A stretch of 64,000 bases of DNA, taken from Pseudomonas putida. GTDB taxonomy: Bacteria > Pseudomonadota > Gammaproteobacteria > Pseudomonadales > Pseudomonadaceae. The notes beneath the pieces are model-generated. The model was given only the letters and a program-made list of their open reading frames with translations, did no database searches and was not told where the DNA came from. Position numbers and translations under genes: made by a program. Below are positions 19,758 to 32,701 of this stretch, piece after piece (position 1 is the first letter of the stretch; each line of letters begins with the position of its first letter). The stretch lies in the NCBI GenBank assembly GCA_041071465.1, contig CP163498.1, forward strand, positions 1,330,001 through 1,394,000. Direction: 5' to 3'.

Positions 19758-22716
19758 CCTGACCCAGATGATCCTGATCAGCGCCGGGTACCTCATGGTG
19801 CTGTTCGGCGTGGCCTGGATCAGCGAGCGCGGGTTGATCCCGCGTTCGATCATTCGCCACCCGCTTACCTACACCCTGTCGCTGGGCGTGTACGCCAGTG
19901 CCTGGGCCTTTTATGGCTCGGTGGGCCTGGCCTACCAGTATGGCTACGGCTTCCTCGCCTGTTACCTGGGGGTGTCCGGCGCCTTCCTGCTGGCACCGGT
20001 GCTGCTCTACCCGATCCTCAAGATCACCCGCACCTACCAGCTGTCATCGCTGGCCGACCTGCTGGCGTTCCGCTTCCGCAGCACCTGGGCCGGGGCATTG
20101 ACCACCATCATCATGCTCATCGGTGTGCTGCCGTTGCTGGCTCTGCAGATCCAGGCGGTGGCCGATTCGATCAGCATCCTTACCGGTGAGCCGGTCAAGG
20201 CCCGGGTAGCGTTTGCCTTCTGTACGCTGATCATCCTGTTCACCATTTTCTTCGGCTCGCGGCACATTGCCACGCGTGAGAAACATGAAGGGCTGGTTTT
20301 CGCCATCGCCTTCGAGTCGGTGATCAAGCTGCTGGCCCTGGGCGGTATCGGCCTGTACGCCTTGTATGGCGTATTCGGCGGCCCGCATGAGCTGGAAGTC
20401 TGGCTGCTACAGAACCAGACCGCCCTTGCCGCCCTGCACACCCCGCTGCAGGAAGGCCCATGGCGCACCCTGCTGCTGGTGTTCTTCGCCTCGGCCATCG
20501 TCATGCCGCACATGTACCACATGGCCTTCACCGAAAACCTCAACCCGCGCTCGCTGGTCAGCGCCAGCTGGGGACTGCCGCTGTTCCTGCTGCTGATGAG
20601 CCTGGCCGTACCGCTGGTGCTGTGGGCCGGCCTGCGCCTGGGCGCAAGCACCAACCCCGAGTACTTCACCCTGGGCCTGGGGATTGCCGCCAACAACCAG
20701 GCATTGGCACTGCTGGCCTACATTGGCGGCCTGTCGGCGGCCAGCGGCCTGATCATCGTCACCACCCTGGCGCTGTCGGGCATGGCCCTGAACCACCTGG
20801 TGCTGCCGCTGTACCAACCCCCGGCCGAGGGCAACATCTACCGCTGGCTGAAGTGGACCCGACGGGCACTGATCGTCGCCATCATCACCGCCGGCTTCAT
20901 GTTCTACCTGACCCAGAACAACCACCAGAGCCTGGCCAACCTGGGCATCGTCGCCTTCGTCGCCACCTTGCAGTTTTTGCCTGGCGTGCTGTCGGTACTG
21001 TACTGGCCGACCGCCAACCGCCGCGGCTTCATCGCCGGGCTGCTGGCCGGCACCTTGGTGTGGATGGTGACCATGCTGCTGCCGCTGCTGGGCAACCTGC
21101 AGGGTTTCTACATTCCGTTGCTGGACATGATCTATGTGCTGGACGACACCAGCTGGCACATGGCGGCAATCGCCTCGCTGGCGGCAAACGTGCTGTTGTT
21201 CACCCTGATCTCGCTATTCACCAACGCCAGCAACGAAGAGGTCAGTGCGGCCGAAGCCTGCGCGGTGGACAACGTGCGCCGCCCGCAACGCCGCGAGCTG
21301 CACGCCGCCTCGCCCCAGGAGTTCGCCACTCAGCTGGCCAAACCGCTGGGGGCCAAGGCCGCACAAAAGGAAGTGGAGCAAGCCCTGCGCGACCTCTACC
21401 TGCCGTTCGACGAGCGCCGCCCCTATGCCCTGCGCCGCCTGCGCGACCGCATCGAGGCCAACCTGTCCGGCCTGATGGGGCCGAGCGTGGCCCAGGACAT
21501 GGTCGAGACGTTCCTGCCGTACAAGTCCGGTAACGAAAACTACGTGACCGAAGACATCCACTTCATCGAAAGCCGCCTGGAAGACTACCACTCGCGTCTG
21601 ACCGGCCTGGCCGCCGAGCTCGATGCCCTGCGCCGCTACCACCGCCAAACCCTGCAGGAGCTGCCCATGGGCGTCTGCTCGCTGGCCAAGGACCAGGAAA
21701 TCCTGATGTGGAACAAGGCCATGGAAGAGCTTACCGGCATTGCCGCCAAGCATGTGGTCGGTTCGCGCCTGCTCACCATAGACGAGCCTTGGCGCGGCCT
21801 GCTGCAAGGGTTCATCGACGTGCCCGACGAGCACCTGCACAAGCAGCGCCTGGCGCTGGACGGCCAGCCGCGCTGGCTGAACCTGCACAAGGCGGCCATC
21901 GACGAGCCGTTGGCCCCCGGTAACAGTGGCCTGGTGCTGCTGGTGGAAGACCTGACCGAGACCCAGGCACTGGAGGACAAGCTGGTGCACTCCGAGCGCC
22001 TGGCCAGTATCGGCCGCCTGGCCGCCGGCGTGGCCCACGAAATCGGCAACCCGATCACTGGCATCGCTTGCCTGGCGCAGAACCTGCGTGAAGAACGCGA
22101 AGGCGATGGCGAAATCATCGAGCTGTCCAGCCAGATCCTCGACCAGACCAAGCGCGTGTCGCGCATCGTCCAGTCGTTGATGAGCTTCGCCCATGCCGGT
22201 GGCAGCCACCAGAACAGCGAGGAACCCGTGTGCCTGGCCGAAGTGGCACAGGATGCCATCGGTCTGCTGGCGTTGAACCGGCGCAATTTCGAAGTACAGT
22301 TCTTCAACCTCTGCGACCCAGACCACTGGGCCGAAGGGGACCCGCAGCGCCTGGCCCAGGTGCTGATCAACCTGCTCTCCAACGCCCGCGACGCCTCGCC
22401 CGCCGGCAGTGCCGTGCGCGTGCGTAGCGAGACCAGTGAGCACACCGTCGACCTGATCGTCGAAGACGAGGGCAGCGGGATTCCGAAGAACATCCAGGAC
22501 CGCCTGTTCGAACCCTTCTTCACCACCAAGGACCCGGGCGAAGGAACCGGACTGGGGCTCGCTCTGGTCTATTCCATCGTGGAAGAGCATTATGGGCAAA
22601 TCACCATCGACAGCCCGGCCGATATCGAACGGCAACGTGGCACCCGGATCCGCGTGACCCTGCCCCGGCATGTCGTAGCGACGTCCCCTGAAATTCGAGA
22701 CCGTCGAGAGAATTGA
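19741..22716 (+). CDS. cbrA: CbrA sensor histidine kinase with sodium/solute-symporter domain
   Basis: 991 residues. The N-terminus (about 1-490) is an SSS-family transporter with 12-13 membrane spans; CbrA of P. putida can take up histidine. A linker/STAC region and a PAS domain (about 630-745) precede the kinase: H-box [15 protein letters not shown] with His766, N-box [11 protein letters not shown]-boxes VEDEGSGIP and [13 protein letters not shown]. It phosphorylates CbrB to control use of poor carbon and nitrogen sources. ATG 19747 is an alternative start. It lies 4 nt before cbrB. Confidence 0.96.
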   Translation: MPMSFSLTQMILISAGYLMVLFGVAWISERGLIPRSIIRHPLTYTLSLGVYASAWAFYGSVGLAYQYGYGFLACYLGVSGAFLLAPVLLYPILKITRTYQLSSLADLLAFRFRSTWAGALTTIIMLIGVLPLLALQIQAVADSISILTGEPVKARVAFAFCTLIILFTIFFGSRHIATREKHEGLVFAIAFESVIKLLALGGIGLYALYGVFGGPHELEVWLLQNQTALAALHTPLQEGPWRTLLLVFFASAIVMPHMYHMAFTENLNPRSLVSASWGLPLFLLLMSLAVPLVLWAGLRLGASTNPEYFTLGLGIAANNQALALLAYIGGLSAASGLIIVTTLALSGMALNHLVLPLYQPPAEGNIYRWLKWTRRALIVAIITAGFMFYLTQNNHQSLANLGIVAFVATLQFLPGVLSVLYWPTANRRGFIAGLLAGTLVWMVTMLLPLLGNLQGFYIPLLDMIYVLDDTSWHMAAIASLAANVLLFTLISLFTNASNEEVSAAEACAVDNVRRPQRRELHAASPQEFATQLAKPLGAKAAQKEVEQALRDLYLPFDERRPYALRRLRDRIEANLSGLMGPSVAQDMVETFLPYKSGNENYVTEDIHFIESRLEDYHSRLTGLAAELDALRRYHRQTLQELPMGVCSLAKDQEILMWNKAMEELTGIAAKHVVGSRLLTIDEPWRGLLQGFIDVPDEHLHKQRLALDGQPRWLNLHKAAIDEPLAPGNSGLVLLVEDLTETQALEDKLVHSERLASIGRLAAGVAHEIGNPITGIACLAQNLREEREGDGEIIELSSQILDQTKRVSRIVQSLMSFAHAGGSHQNSEEPVCLAEVAQDAIGLLALNRRNFEVQFFNLCDPDHWAEGDPQRLAQVLINLLSNARDASPAGSAVRVRSETSEHTVDLIVEDEGSGIPKNIQDRLFEPFFTTKDPGEGTGLGLALVYSIVEEHYGQITIDSPADIERQRGTRIRVTLPRHVVATSPEIRDRREN

Positions 22717-22720
22717 ATCA

Positions 22721-24164
22721 ATGCCGCACATTCTGATCGTCGAAGACGAAACCATCATCCGCTCGGCCCTGCGTCGCCTGCTTGAGCGGAACCAGTACCA
22801 GGTCAGCGAAGCCGGCTCGGTGCAGGAAGCCCAGGAACGCTTCAGCATTGCCACCTTCGACCTCATCGTCAGTGACCTGCGCTTGCCAGGCGCTCCCGGC
22901 ACCGAGCTGATCAAGCTCGGCCAGGGCACCCCGGTGCTGATCATGACCAGTTACGCCAGCCTGCGCTCGGCGGTGGACTCGATGAAAATGGGCGCGGTGG
23001 ACTACATCGCCAAGCCCTTCGACCATGACGAGATGCTGCAAGCGGTGGCGCGCATCCTGCGTGACCGGCAAAACGCCCCGGCCGCCGCACCCGCTGCCGA
23101 GCCACGCGCCAGCAATGGCAAGGCTGCCTCAGCCGATAAAAGCAGCGCGGCAGCGGCCAATGGCGAAATCGGCATCATCGGCTCGTGCCCGCCCATGCAG
23201 GACATGTACAGCAAGATCCGCAAGGTCGCACCCACCGACTCCAATGTGCTTATCCAGGGTGAGTCGGGCACGGGTAAAGAGCTGGTGGCCCGCGCCCTGC
23301 ACAACCTGTCGCGCCGGGCCAAGGCGCCGATGATTTCAGTGAACTGCGCGGCCATCCCCGAGACACTGATCGAGTCCGAACTGTTCGGCCACGAAAAAGG
23401 CGCGTTCACCGGTGCCAGCGCCGGGCGCGCCGGCCTGGTGGAAGCCGCCGATGGCGGTACGCTGTTCCTCGATGAAATCGGCGAGCTGCCGCTGGAAGCC
23501 CAGGCTCGCCTGTTGCGCGTGCTGCAGGAAGGAGAGATTCGCCGGGTGGGGTTCGGTACAGTCGCAAAAGGTGGATGTGCGCCTGATCGCCGCGACCCAC
23601 CGCGACCTGAAGAACCTGGCCAAGGCCGGCCAGTTCCGTGAAGACCTCGATTACCGCCTGCACGTGATCGCCCTGAAGCTGCCGGCCCTGCGCGAGCGCG
23701 GCAGCGACGTCAACGAGATCGCCAGCGCCTTCCTCGCTCGCCAGAGTGCGCGCATCGGCCGCGACGACCTGCACTTCTCGGCCGAAGCCGAGCAGGCCAT
23801 TCGACACTACAGCTGGCCGGGTAACGTGCGCGAGCTGGAAAACGCCGTGGAGCGCGCGGTGATTCTCAGCGAGAGCGCAGAGATTTCCGCCGACCTGCTG
23901 GGTATCGACATCGAGCTGAGCGACCTGGAAGAAGACGACATCCTCGACAACGCCCTGGTGGTGGCCAGTGCGGCCAGTGCCAGCCACGAGCCGACCGAGG
24001 ACCTGTCGCTGGAAGACTACTTCCAGCACTTCGTGCTCGAACACCAGGACCACATGACCGAGACCGAACTGGCACGCAAGCTGGGCGTCAGCCGCAAGTG
24101 CCTGTGGGAACGCCGTCAGCGCCTGGGCATCCCGCGGCGCAAAAGCAACGCTACCAGCGAATAA
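22721..24164 (+). pseudogene. cbrB: CbrB, sigma54-dependent response regulator (one-base frameshift in the AAA+ domain)
   Basis: NtrC-type activator of crcZ and catabolic genes. The receiver domain has phospho-acceptor Asp52 (IVSDLRLPG) and K near 103; the AAA+ domain has Walker A GESGTGKE, the sigma54 loop GAFTGA and [14 protein letters not shown]. After RRVG the frame shifts; the rest ([39 protein letters not shown] and a Fis-type helix-turn-helix ELARKLGVSRKCLWERRQRL) lies in another frame. Removing one G from the G-run at 23548-23551 restores a protein of about 480 residues. Probably a sequencing error. Confidence 0.9.
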
Positions 24165-24199
24165 CCAGCCTGCGCACGGTACGCCGCAGCAATTGCGGC

Positions 24200-24245
24200 G
24201 CCTATGCGATCGAGCGCCGCGCGGGCGGCGCTCGATCGCATAGGC
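24200..24245. repeat. Perfect 21-bp inverted repeat downstream of cbrB
   Basis: Arms 24200-24220 and 24225-24245 are perfectly complementary around a 4-nt loop (core GATCGAGCGCCGC). There is no T-run. It resembles dispersed palindromic elements of Pseudomonas intergenic DNA and may also end the cbrB transcript. Confidence 0.75.
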
Positions 24246-24289
24246 CCTGAACGGGCCATGGCGAGCACACCTGGCTTCAAAGCCCCCCG

Positions 24290-24362
24290 GTAACACATCA
24301 GTTCCCGCAAAAATCTGTTACCCAACCTTTCCGCCGTAACAGTTCCCGAGGCGTACGGTAAC
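24290..24362 (+). promoter_or_regulatory. Upstream activating sites for CbrB at crcZ
   Basis: TGTTAC (24316-24321) and GTAACA (24336-24341) are separated by exactly 14 bases, matching the palindrome reported for CbrB at crcZ in P. aeruginosa. Further half sites GTAACA (24290) and GTAAC (24358) flank it. The centre lies about 135 bp upstream of the predicted RNA start, a typical enhancer distance for a sigma54 activator. Confidence 0.8.
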
Positions 24363-24437
24363 GAAATTTCGACATTTTCGGCGTCACAAAAATCACCAGA
24401 ACACCTCAACCCCTTGATTTTGCTAGGTTTCAAAAAG

Positions 24438-24454
24438 TTGGCACGGCACCTGCT
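24438..24454 (+). promoter_or_regulatory. Sigma54 promoter of crcZ
   Basis: TTGGCACGGCACCTGCT has the invariant GG (24440-24441) and GC (24452-24453) exactly ten bases apart. Predicted start of RNA is near 24465. Confidence 0.92.
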
Positions 24455-24464
24455 ATATGCTTAG

Positions 24465-24840
24465 TACAAAAACAATAACAAGCACTGCAACCTACAATAA
24501 GAACAAGACGAAACGGCTCACGCACAATAAAAACAAGACGGCGGAGGCGCAGCTAACTGATTCTTTTGGAGAGGATGCGTGTTTGGGGCTTGCCCCACGA
24601 CCAGGCAGAGAACAACAAAAACTGCACTAAAAAGCAGCGCCTGAACTGGTTGGATCGACAGATCAACGTGACATCAGCGGCCAAAGCAATCCGTTTGCTC
24701 TTAACCCCTGGTTTAGGGGTCGTCCACAAGCTTCGAGATTTGTGGACAGGGCGCTCAACAAAAACAAGAAGCCCAGCAAAAAAAACAATAAGAGCACGCA
24801 ACGACTTCTTGGGGAGCTTAGGCTCCCCTTGTCGTTTCTA
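24465..24840 (+). ncRNA. crcZ: CrcZ, Hfq/Crc-sequestering small RNA
   Basis: About 375 nt between cbrB and pcnB. CrcZ is made by CbrB and sigma54 on poor carbon sources and titrates Hfq-Crc, relieving catabolite repression. At least six A-rich CA-motifs of the AACAAnAA kind are visible near 24470-24480, 24493-24507, 24525-24537, 24607-24622, 24755-24768 and 24777-24790. It ends in a two-tier terminator. Position, promoter, length and motif content all match CrcZ; no protein-coding frame here is convincing. Confidence 0.93.
24800..24839 (+). terminator. crcZ terminator
   Basis: Inner stem GGGGAGC/GCTCCCC (loop TTAG) inside an outer AACGAC/GTCGTT pairing, followed by TTTCT. Confidence 0.8.
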
Positions 24841-24961
24841 CCCTTCTGGCAGGCATCCTGCCACCCGCCTACACCATTCCTCGAGTAAATGCTAGAATCC
24901 CCGCCCATCATGCGGCCATTCTCCTATTCTTGGCCGAACATTCCTTCACACAGTGCATCCC

Positions 24962-26350
24962 ATGCTGAAGAAGCTGTTCCAGTCTTTCCGCCCGCCCGTA
25001 CCGGGCCCGCACCACAGGCGCACCACGCCTGAGGTGATCAACAAGAGCCAGCACTCGCTGCAGCGCCACCAGTTCAGCCGCCATGCGGTGAACATCGTGG
25101 AGCGCCTGCAAAGCGCCGGCTACCAGGCTTACCTGGTCGGTGGCTGTGTCCGCGACCTGATGCTGGGCATCACGCCGAAGGACTTCGACGTCGCCACCAG
25201 CGCCACCCCCGAACAGGTTCGTGCCGAGTTCCGCAACGCGCGCATCATTGGTCGCCGCTTCAAGCTGGTCCACGTGCATTTTGGCCGTGAGATCATTGAA
25301 GTCGCCACCTTCCGCGCCCACCACTCGGAAGACGACCAGGGCGACGCCCACCGTTCGTCGCATAACGCCAGTGGTCGCATCTTGCGAGACAACGTGTACG
25401 GCACCCTGGAAGAGGACGCGCAACGCCGCGACTTCACCATCAACGCCCTGTACTACGACCCGGTCAGCGAGCGCATTCTCGATTACGCCAACGGTGTGCA
25501 CGATGTGCGCAATCGCCTGCTGCGGCTGATTGGCGACCCGACCCACCGTTACCAGGAAGACCCGGTGCGCATGCTGCGTGCGGTGCGCTTTGCCGCCAAG
25601 CTCGACTTTGGCATCGAAAAGCACACCTTCCAGCCGATCCGCGGCCTGGCCCCGATGCTGCGCGAGATTCCGCCCGCGCGCCTGTTCGAAGAGTGCCTCA
25701 AGCTGTTCCTCAGCGGCCAAGGTGCTATCGCCTTCGAAATGCTGGTCGACCTGGAGTTGTTCGAGCCGCTGTTCCCTGCCAGCGCCCATGCCCTGGACGA
25801 GCGCCCAACCTACACCCACACGCTGATCAGCCAGGCGCTGAACAACACCGACCTGCGCGTGAAGCAGGGCAAACCGGTGACGCCGGCCTTCCTGTTCGCT
25901 GCACTGCTGTGGCCAGCCCTGCCAGCCCGCGTGCTGCACCTGCAGAACCAGGGTGTGCCGCCGATCCCGGCCATGAACGGTGCGGCTCACGACCTGATCG
26001 CCGAGCAATGCGCGCGCATCGCCATTCCCAAGCGTTTTACCCTGCCGATCCGCGAGATCTGGGACATGCAGGAGCGCCTGCCACGCCGCAGCGGCAAGCG
26101 CGCCGACATGCTGCTGGACAACCCGCGCTTCCGCGCCGGTTACGACTTCCTGCTGTTGCGCGAAAGCGCTGGGGAAGAAACCGACGACCTCGGCCAGTGG
26201 TGGACCGATTACCAGGATGCCAACGACAGCGAGCGCCGCGAGATGATCCGCGAGCTGGGCAACCGTGACGAAGGCACCGGCGCCGGCCCACGCAAACGCA
26301 AGCGCAGCGGCAGCAAACGCAAACGCGGTGGCGACGAGGCGTTCGAGTGA
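24962..26350 (+). CDS. pcnB: Poly(A) polymerase I
   Basis: 462 residues. It adds A-tails to RNA 3' ends and promotes decay by PNPase and RNase E. The class II nucleotidyltransferase motif VGGCVRDLMLG (about 58-68) is followed by the catalytic acidic pair in DFDVAT; then come RRDFTINALYYD and the RNA-binding neck/body, and a strongly basic C-terminal tail (RKRKRSGSKRKRGG) typical of bacterial PcnB. ATG 24962 is chosen over an in-frame GTG at 24953; there is no clear Shine-Dalgarno. It overlaps folK. Confidence 0.95.
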   Translation: MLKKLFQSFRPPVPGPHHRRTTPEVINKSQHSLQRHQFSRHAVNIVERLQSAGYQAYLVGGCVRDLMLGITPKDFDVATSATPEQVRAEFRNARIIGRRFKLVHVHFGREIIEVATFRAHHSEDDQGDAHRSSHNASGRILRDNVYGTLEEDAQRRDFTINALYYDPVSERILDYANGVHDVRNRLLRLIGDPTHRYQEDPVRMLRAVRFAAKLDFGIEKHTFQPIRGLAPMLREIPPARLFEECLKLFLSGQGAIAFEMLVDLELFEPLFPASAHALDERPTYTHTLISQALNNTDLRVKQGKPVTPAFLFAALLWPALPARVLHLQNQGVPPIPAMNGAAHDLIAEQCARIAIPKRFTLPIREIWDMQERLPRRSGKRADMLLDNPRFRAGYDFLLLRESAGEETDDLGQWWTDYQDANDSERREMIRELGNRDEGTGAGPRKRKRSGSKRKRGGDEAFE

Positions 26351-26826
26351 CCATTCGCGCCTATGTAGGCCTGGGCAGCAACCTGGACGCACCTGCCGAG
26401 CAGTTGCGTAGCGCCTTGCAGGCGCTCGACCAGGTCGAGGCCACACGCCTGGTAGCGGCCTCGGCACTCTACACCAGCGACTCGCTGCTGCCTGGCCAGC
26501 CGCGCTATACCAACGCCGTGGCCGCGCTGGACACAACCTTGGCGCCATTGGCCCTGCTCGATGCCCTGCAGGCCATCGAGAACGACCAGGGTCGCGTGCG
26601 CAAGGAACGCTGGGGCCCGCGCACGCTGGACCTGGACATTCTGCTGTTCGGCGACCAGGTACTCGACGAGCCACGCCTGAAAGTGCCGCATTACCACATG
26701 CATGCCCGCCCCTTCGTGCTGTACCCGCTGGCCGAACTGGTACCGGGCGACTTCCGCCTGGCCGATGGCCGCGCGCTCGCACAACTGCTCGACGGCTGCC
26801 CGTTCGTCGGCCTGGAACGCCTGTAA
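26347..26826 (+). CDS. folK: 6-hydroxymethyl-7,8-dihydropterin pyrophosphokinase (HPPK)
   Basis: 159 residues. It transfers pyrophosphate from ATP to hydroxymethyl-dihydropterin ahead of FolP in folate synthesis. The signatures YVGLGSNL, the RxxRWGPRTLDLDILL stretch and VPHYHMHARPFVL are present. It starts at GTG 26347, overlapping the pcnB stop (GTGA). The partner gene folP is elsewhere in this window (49.9 kb). Confidence 0.95.
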   Translation: MTIRAYVGLGSNLDAPAEQLRSALQALDQVEATRLVAASALYTSDSLLPGQPRYTNAVAALDTTLAPLALLDALQAIENDQGRVRKERWGPRTLDLDILLFGDQVLDEPRLKVPHYHMHARPFVLYPLAELVPGDFRLADGRALAQLLDGCPFVGLERL

Positions 26827-26857
26827 ACCGGGCGTTCCAGCCTGCCGCCCAGCAGCG

Positions 26858-26896
26858 GTAACGCCAGTAACACCCTGATCGTAACAATGCGGTAAC
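26858..26896. repeat. Four direct GTAAC repeats upstream of panB
   Basis: GTAAC occurs at 26858, 26867, 26881 and 26892, within 40 bp and just before a TTGACT (26904). It resembles the half-sites seen at crcZ. The remaining bases to panB show no gene; binding by a regulator is speculative. Confidence 0.35.
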
Positions 26897-27088
26897 AGGG
26901 TGATTGACTTCCCTTACCTCGCTCACGACTATAGGCGTCCCGTGTGGCACCAAAGTGCCGCATACCCGTATTTAGGCCCGGACGGACCTGTACCCGAACA
27001 TCACACGCGATGATGTGCCGCTCCGGAAGATGACTACACGCGTTGAATGCAGTCGTTTTTTACAGCGCCTGAACGAGGAATTTCCTAC

Positions 27089-27889
27089 ATGCCTGAAGTA
27101 ACCCTTACCACCCTCAATGGCCTCAAGGCCAAGGGTGAAAAAATCACCATGCTGACTTGCTACGACGCGACCTTCGCCAAGGCCGCCAGCCAGGCCGGCG
27201 TTGAAGTGTTGCTGGTGGGCGACTCACTGGGGATGGTCCTGCAGGGCCACGACAGCACCTTGCCGGTAACCACGGCAGACATGGCCTACCACACCGCCTG
27301 CGTCAAACGCGGCAACGACGGTGCGCTGATCCTCGCCGACCTGCCTTTCATGGCGCACGCTACCCCGGAGCAGGCTTTTGCCAACAGCGCCACGCTGATG
27401 CAAGCCGGCGCCCACATGATCAAGATCGAAGGCGCAGCCTGGCTTGCCGAAACCATCCGCCTGCTGGCCGAGCGTGGCGTGCCGGTGTGCGCACACATGG
27501 GCCTGACCCCGCAAACCGTCAATGTGCTGGGCGGCTACAAAGTGCAAGGCCGCCAGGAAGCCCAGGCCCGGCAGATGCGCGCCGACGCGATTGCCCTGGA
27601 GCAGGCCGGTGCGGCCATGCTGCTGCTCGAATGCGTACCCAGCGAACTGGCGGCGGAAATCACCAACGCCGTGGGTATTCCCGTAATCGGTATTGGCGCG
27701 GGCAGCGCCACCGATGGCCAGGTACTGGTGCTGCACGACATGCTCGGCTTGTCGCTGAGTGGCCGGGTACCGAAGTTCGTGAAAAACTTCATGCAAGGCC
27801 AGCCAGATATCCACAGCGCCCTCGTCGCTTATGTCGAGGCCGTCAAGCAAGTCAGCTTCCCAGGCAGCGAACACGGGTTCAGTGCATGA
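27089..27889 (+). CDS. panB: 3-methyl-2-oxobutanoate hydroxymethyltransferase
   Basis: 266 residues. It adds a hydroxymethyl group from methylene-THF to ketoisovalerate, the first step of pantothenate synthesis, linked here to valine precursors from ilvBHC. The motifs [40 protein letters not shown] and [15 protein letters not shown] (TIM-barrel, Mg site) are intact. ATG 27089 is preceded by GAGGA. It overlaps panC by ATGA. Confidence 0.97.
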   Translation: MPEVTLTTLNGLKAKGEKITMLTCYDATFAKAASQAGVEVLLVGDSLGMVLQGHDSTLPVTTADMAYHTACVKRGNDGALILADLPFMAHATPEQAFANSATLMQAGAHMIKIEGAAWLAETIRLLAERGVPVCAHMGLTPQTVNVLGGYKVQGRQEAQARQMRADAIALEQAGAAMLLLECVPSELAAEITNAVGIPVIGIGAGSATDGQVLVLHDMLGLSLSGRVPKFVKNFMQGQPDIHSALVAYVEAVKQVSFPGSEHGFSA

Positions 27890-28749
27890 ATACAGTCAAG
27901 ACCGTCCGCGAACTGCGCGCGGCAGTAGCCCGCGCCCGCGGTGAAGGCAAACGTATCGGCTTCGTGCCGACCATGGGCAACCTGCACAGCGGCCACGCGG
28001 CGCTGGTGACCAAGGCCGCGCAGCGCGCCGATTTTGTGGTCGCCAGCATCTTCGTCAACCCGCTGCAGTTCGGCGCCAACGAAGACCTCGACAAGTACCC
28101 GCGCACTTTGGCCGCCGACCAGGAGCGCCTGCTGCAGGCCGGCTGCAACCTGCTGTTCGCGCCCGCCGTGGAAGAGATGTACCCCGACGGCATGAGCGTG
28201 CAAACCCGCGTCAGCGTGCCCCAACTTTCCGAAGGCCTGTGCGGCGCCAGCCGACCAGGGCATTTCGAAGGCGTGGCCACGGTAGTCAGCAAACTGTTCA
28301 ACATGGTTCAGCCAGACCTTGCCGTGTTCGGCGAGAAGGACTTCCAGCAGCTGGCGGTGATCCGCGCCATGGTGCGCGACCTGAACATGCCGATCCAGAT
28401 CATCGGCGAACCCACCGTGCGTGCCGACGATGGCCTGGCGCTGTCGTCGCGCAATGGCTACCTCACGCCTGAGCAGCGTACTGCCGCGCCAGCGCTTTAC
28501 CGCACGTTGCAGCACATTGCAGCGGGCATCGGCCGTGGCCAGCGCGACTTTGCCGCGCTGGTCGCAGAAGGCCAGGCGCAACTGAGCGCTGCGGGTTTCC
28601 GGCCGGATTACCTGGAAGTGCGCCATGCCGTGAGCCTGCGCCCGGCACTGATCGACGATCGAGACCTGGTGGTGATCGCGGCGGCGTACCTGGGTAACAC
28701 GCGGTTGATCGACAACCTGTACCTGCATCTGGAAGAAAAGACTGCGTAA
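27886..28749 (+). CDS. panC: Pantothenate synthetase
   Basis: 287 residues. It joins pantoate and beta-alanine with ATP. The nucleotidyltransferase HIGH-like motif ([14 protein letters not shown]), [18 protein letters not shown], the loop FGEKDFQQL and KMSKS-like LSSRNGYL are present. The start overlaps the panB stop, so the two pantothenate genes are coupled. Confidence 0.97.
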   Translation: MNTVKTVRELRAAVARARGEGKRIGFVPTMGNLHSGHAALVTKAAQRADFVVASIFVNPLQFGANEDLDKYPRTLAADQERLLQAGCNLLFAPAVEEMYPDGMSVQTRVSVPQLSEGLCGASRPGHFEGVATVVSKLFNMVQPDLAVFGEKDFQQLAVIRAMVRDLNMPIQIIGEPTVRADDGLALSSRNGYLTPEQRTAAPALYRTLQHIAAGIGRGQRDFAALVAEGQAQLSAAGFRPDYLEVRHAVSLRPALIDDRDLVVIAAAYLGNTRLIDNLYLHLEEKTA

Positions 28750-28771
28750 CGGCATTGGGCTGCTTTGCAGC

Positions 28772-28803
28772 CCATTCGCGGGCAAGCCCGCTCCCACGGG
28801 CGC
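28772..28803 (+). repeat. REP element
   Basis: TTCGCGGGCAAGCCCGCTCC plus CACGGG matches the 35-bp palindromic REP typical of P. putida, here after panC. Confidence 0.75.
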
Positions 28804-28926
28804 CCGCCAAATTCCCCCGCCATACCCATTCCCTGCAAGTGGCCTTTGCCTATAATGATGCCAGCCTGAACCCGGCAATAACTGCCGTGTCCAAGGCCTC
28901 ACCACGCACCAAGGGAACCCCGCGCA

Positions 28927-30591
28927 ATGGCGTATTACCGTACACCCCACGATGTGACGGCCCTGCCCGCCTGGCAGGCGCTTCAGCAACACCGCGACGC
29001 CATGCAAGGCTTCAGCATGCGCGAAGCCTTCGCCGCCGATGCCCAACGCTTCGACCAGTTCTCCCTGAGCTGCTGCGGCCTGTTCCTCGACTACTCGAAA
29101 AACCTGATCACCGAACAAAGCCGCGACCTGCTGGTGAACCTGGCCAACGAAGTGGGCCTGCAGGACGCCATCAAATCGATGTTCGCCGGCGAAATCATCA
29201 ATGCCTCCGAAGGCCGTCCGGTGCTGCACACCGCCCTGCGACGGCCCGTAGGCGACAAGCTCAGCGTCAACGGCGTGAATGTCATGCCGGAAGTGCACAA
29301 GGTACTCAACCAGATCACCGAACTGGTCGGGCGCATCCACGACGGCCTGTGGCGCGGCTACAGCGAAAAACCGATTACCGACGTGGTCAATATCGGTATC
29401 GGCGGCTCGTTCCTCGGCCCCGAGCTGGTCTCCGAAGCGCTGCTGCCCTACGCCCAGCGCGGCGTGCGCTGCCATTACCTGGCCAATATCGACGGCAGTG
29501 AATTCCACGAGCTCTCGGCCAACCTGCGCGCCGAAACCACCCTGTTCATCGTCTCGTCAAAGTCGTTCAATACCCTCGAGACCCTGAAAAACGCCATGGC
29601 CGCGCGTACCTGGTACCTGGCCCAGGGCGGCTCGGAAGCCGAGCTGTACCGCCACTTCATCGCGGTTTCCAGCAACAAGGCCGCTGCGGTGGCGTTCGGT
29701 ATCCGCGAAGAGAACATCTTCCCGATGTGGGACTGGGTAGGCGGGCGCTACTCGCTGTGGTCGGCCATCGGCCTGCCGATCGCCCTGGCCATCGGCACGG
29801 CCAACTTCAAGGAACTGCTGTCCGGTGCCTACACCATGGACCAGCACTTCCAGACCGCCCCCTTCGACAAGAACATGCCGGTGCTACTGGCCTTGCTAGG
29901 TGTGTGGTACGGCAACTTCTGGGGCGCGAACAGCCACGCGATCCTGCCGTACGACCACTACCTGCGCAACATCACCAAGCACTTGCAGCAGTTGGACATG
30001 GAGTCCAACGGCAAGAGCGTGCTGCAGGACGGCACCCCGGTGAAGACCGACACCGGCCCGGTTATCTGGGGTGGCGTGGGCTGTAACGGCCAGCACGCCT
30101 ACCACCAGTTGCTGCACCAGGGCACCCAGCTGATTCCGGCCGACTTCATCGTGCCGGTCGTGAGCTTCAACCCGGTGGCCGACCATCACCAGTGGCTGTA
30201 TGCCAACTGCCTGTCGCAAAGCCAGGCGCTGATGCTGGGTAAAACCCGTGAGGAGGCTGAAGCCGAGCTGCGCGGCAAAGGCCTGAACGAAGCGGATATC
30301 GAGAAGCTCGCACCGCACAAGGTGATCCCGGGTAATCGCCCGAGCAACACCCTGGTGGTCGAACGTATCAGCCCTCGCCGCCTGGGCGCTCTGGTGGCGA
30401 TGTACGAGCACAAGGTGTTCGTGCAGAGCGTGATCTGGGGTATCAATGCCTTCGACCAGTGGGGCGTTGAGCTGGGCAAGGAGCTGGGCAAGGGCGTTTA
30501 CCAGCGCTTGGTCGGCAGCCTGGAAGAAAGCGCCGAAGATGGCTCCACCCAAGGGCTGATCAACTACTTCCGCGGCCGCCACCGCGGGTGA
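28927..30591 (+). CDS. pgi: Glucose-6-phosphate isomerase
   Basis: 554 residues. It interconverts glucose-6-P and fructose-6-P; in Pseudomonas it mainly serves gluconeogenesis and the Entner-Doudoroff cycle. The signature [18 protein letters not shown], the sugar-phosphate site [23 protein letters not shown], and the C-terminal catalytic [13 protein letters not shown] region are present. ATG follows GGGAACCCCGCGCA. It ends before a REP-type hairpin. Confidence 0.97.
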   Translation: MAYYRTPHDVTALPAWQALQQHRDAMQGFSMREAFAADAQRFDQFSLSCCGLFLDYSKNLITEQSRDLLVNLANEVGLQDAIKSMFAGEIINASEGRPVLHTALRRPVGDKLSVNGVNVMPEVHKVLNQITELVGRIHDGLWRGYSEKPITDVVNIGIGGSFLGPELVSEALLPYAQRGVRCHYLANIDGSEFHELSANLRAETTLFIVSSKSFNTLETLKNAMAARTWYLAQGGSEAELYRHFIAVSSNKAAAVAFGIREENIFPMWDWVGGRYSLWSAIGLPIALAIGTANFKELLSGAYTMDQHFQTAPFDKNMPVLLALLGVWYGNFWGANSHAILPYDHYLRNITKHLQQLDMESNGKSVLQDGTPVKTDTGPVIWGGVGCNGQHAYHQLLHQGTQLIPADFIVPVVSFNPVADHHQWLYANCLSQSQALMLGKTREEAEAELRGKGLNEADIEKLAPHKVIPGNRPSNTLVVERISPRRLGALVAMYEHKVFVQSVIWGINAFDQWGVELGKELGKGVYQRLVGSLEESAEDGSTQGLINYFRGRHRG

Positions 30592-30608
30592 TCTAAAGCC
30601 TGTACGCA

Positions 30609-30636
30609 CCTCTTCGCGGGCAATCCCGCGAAGAGG
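30609..30636. repeat. REP-type hairpin after pgi, possible terminator
   Basis: CCTCTTCGCGGG and CCCGCGAAGAGG form a perfect 12-bp stem with a CAAT loop, 18 bases past the pgi stop. It lacks a T-run. Confidence 0.7.
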
Positions 30637-30726
30637 CCTGCAAGGTTGAACACCTCTCCCAGCTACACTGTCCTATCGAATAGCCGTTGCAGTCCATCGC
30701 CCCTTACAAGAGCAGGACCACCCGCC

Positions 30727-32659
<1,933 letters not shown>

Positions 32660-32701
32660 CCGGCGGCCGCTGTTCATGGCCGCCCCGCACCGCAGGTCCC
32701 C

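Noticed and set aside
24566..24895. Open frames in both directions within crcZ
   Set aside because: The region matches CrcZ by promoter, motifs and terminator; the frames are Lys/Arg/Ser-rich and start without a ribosome binding site.
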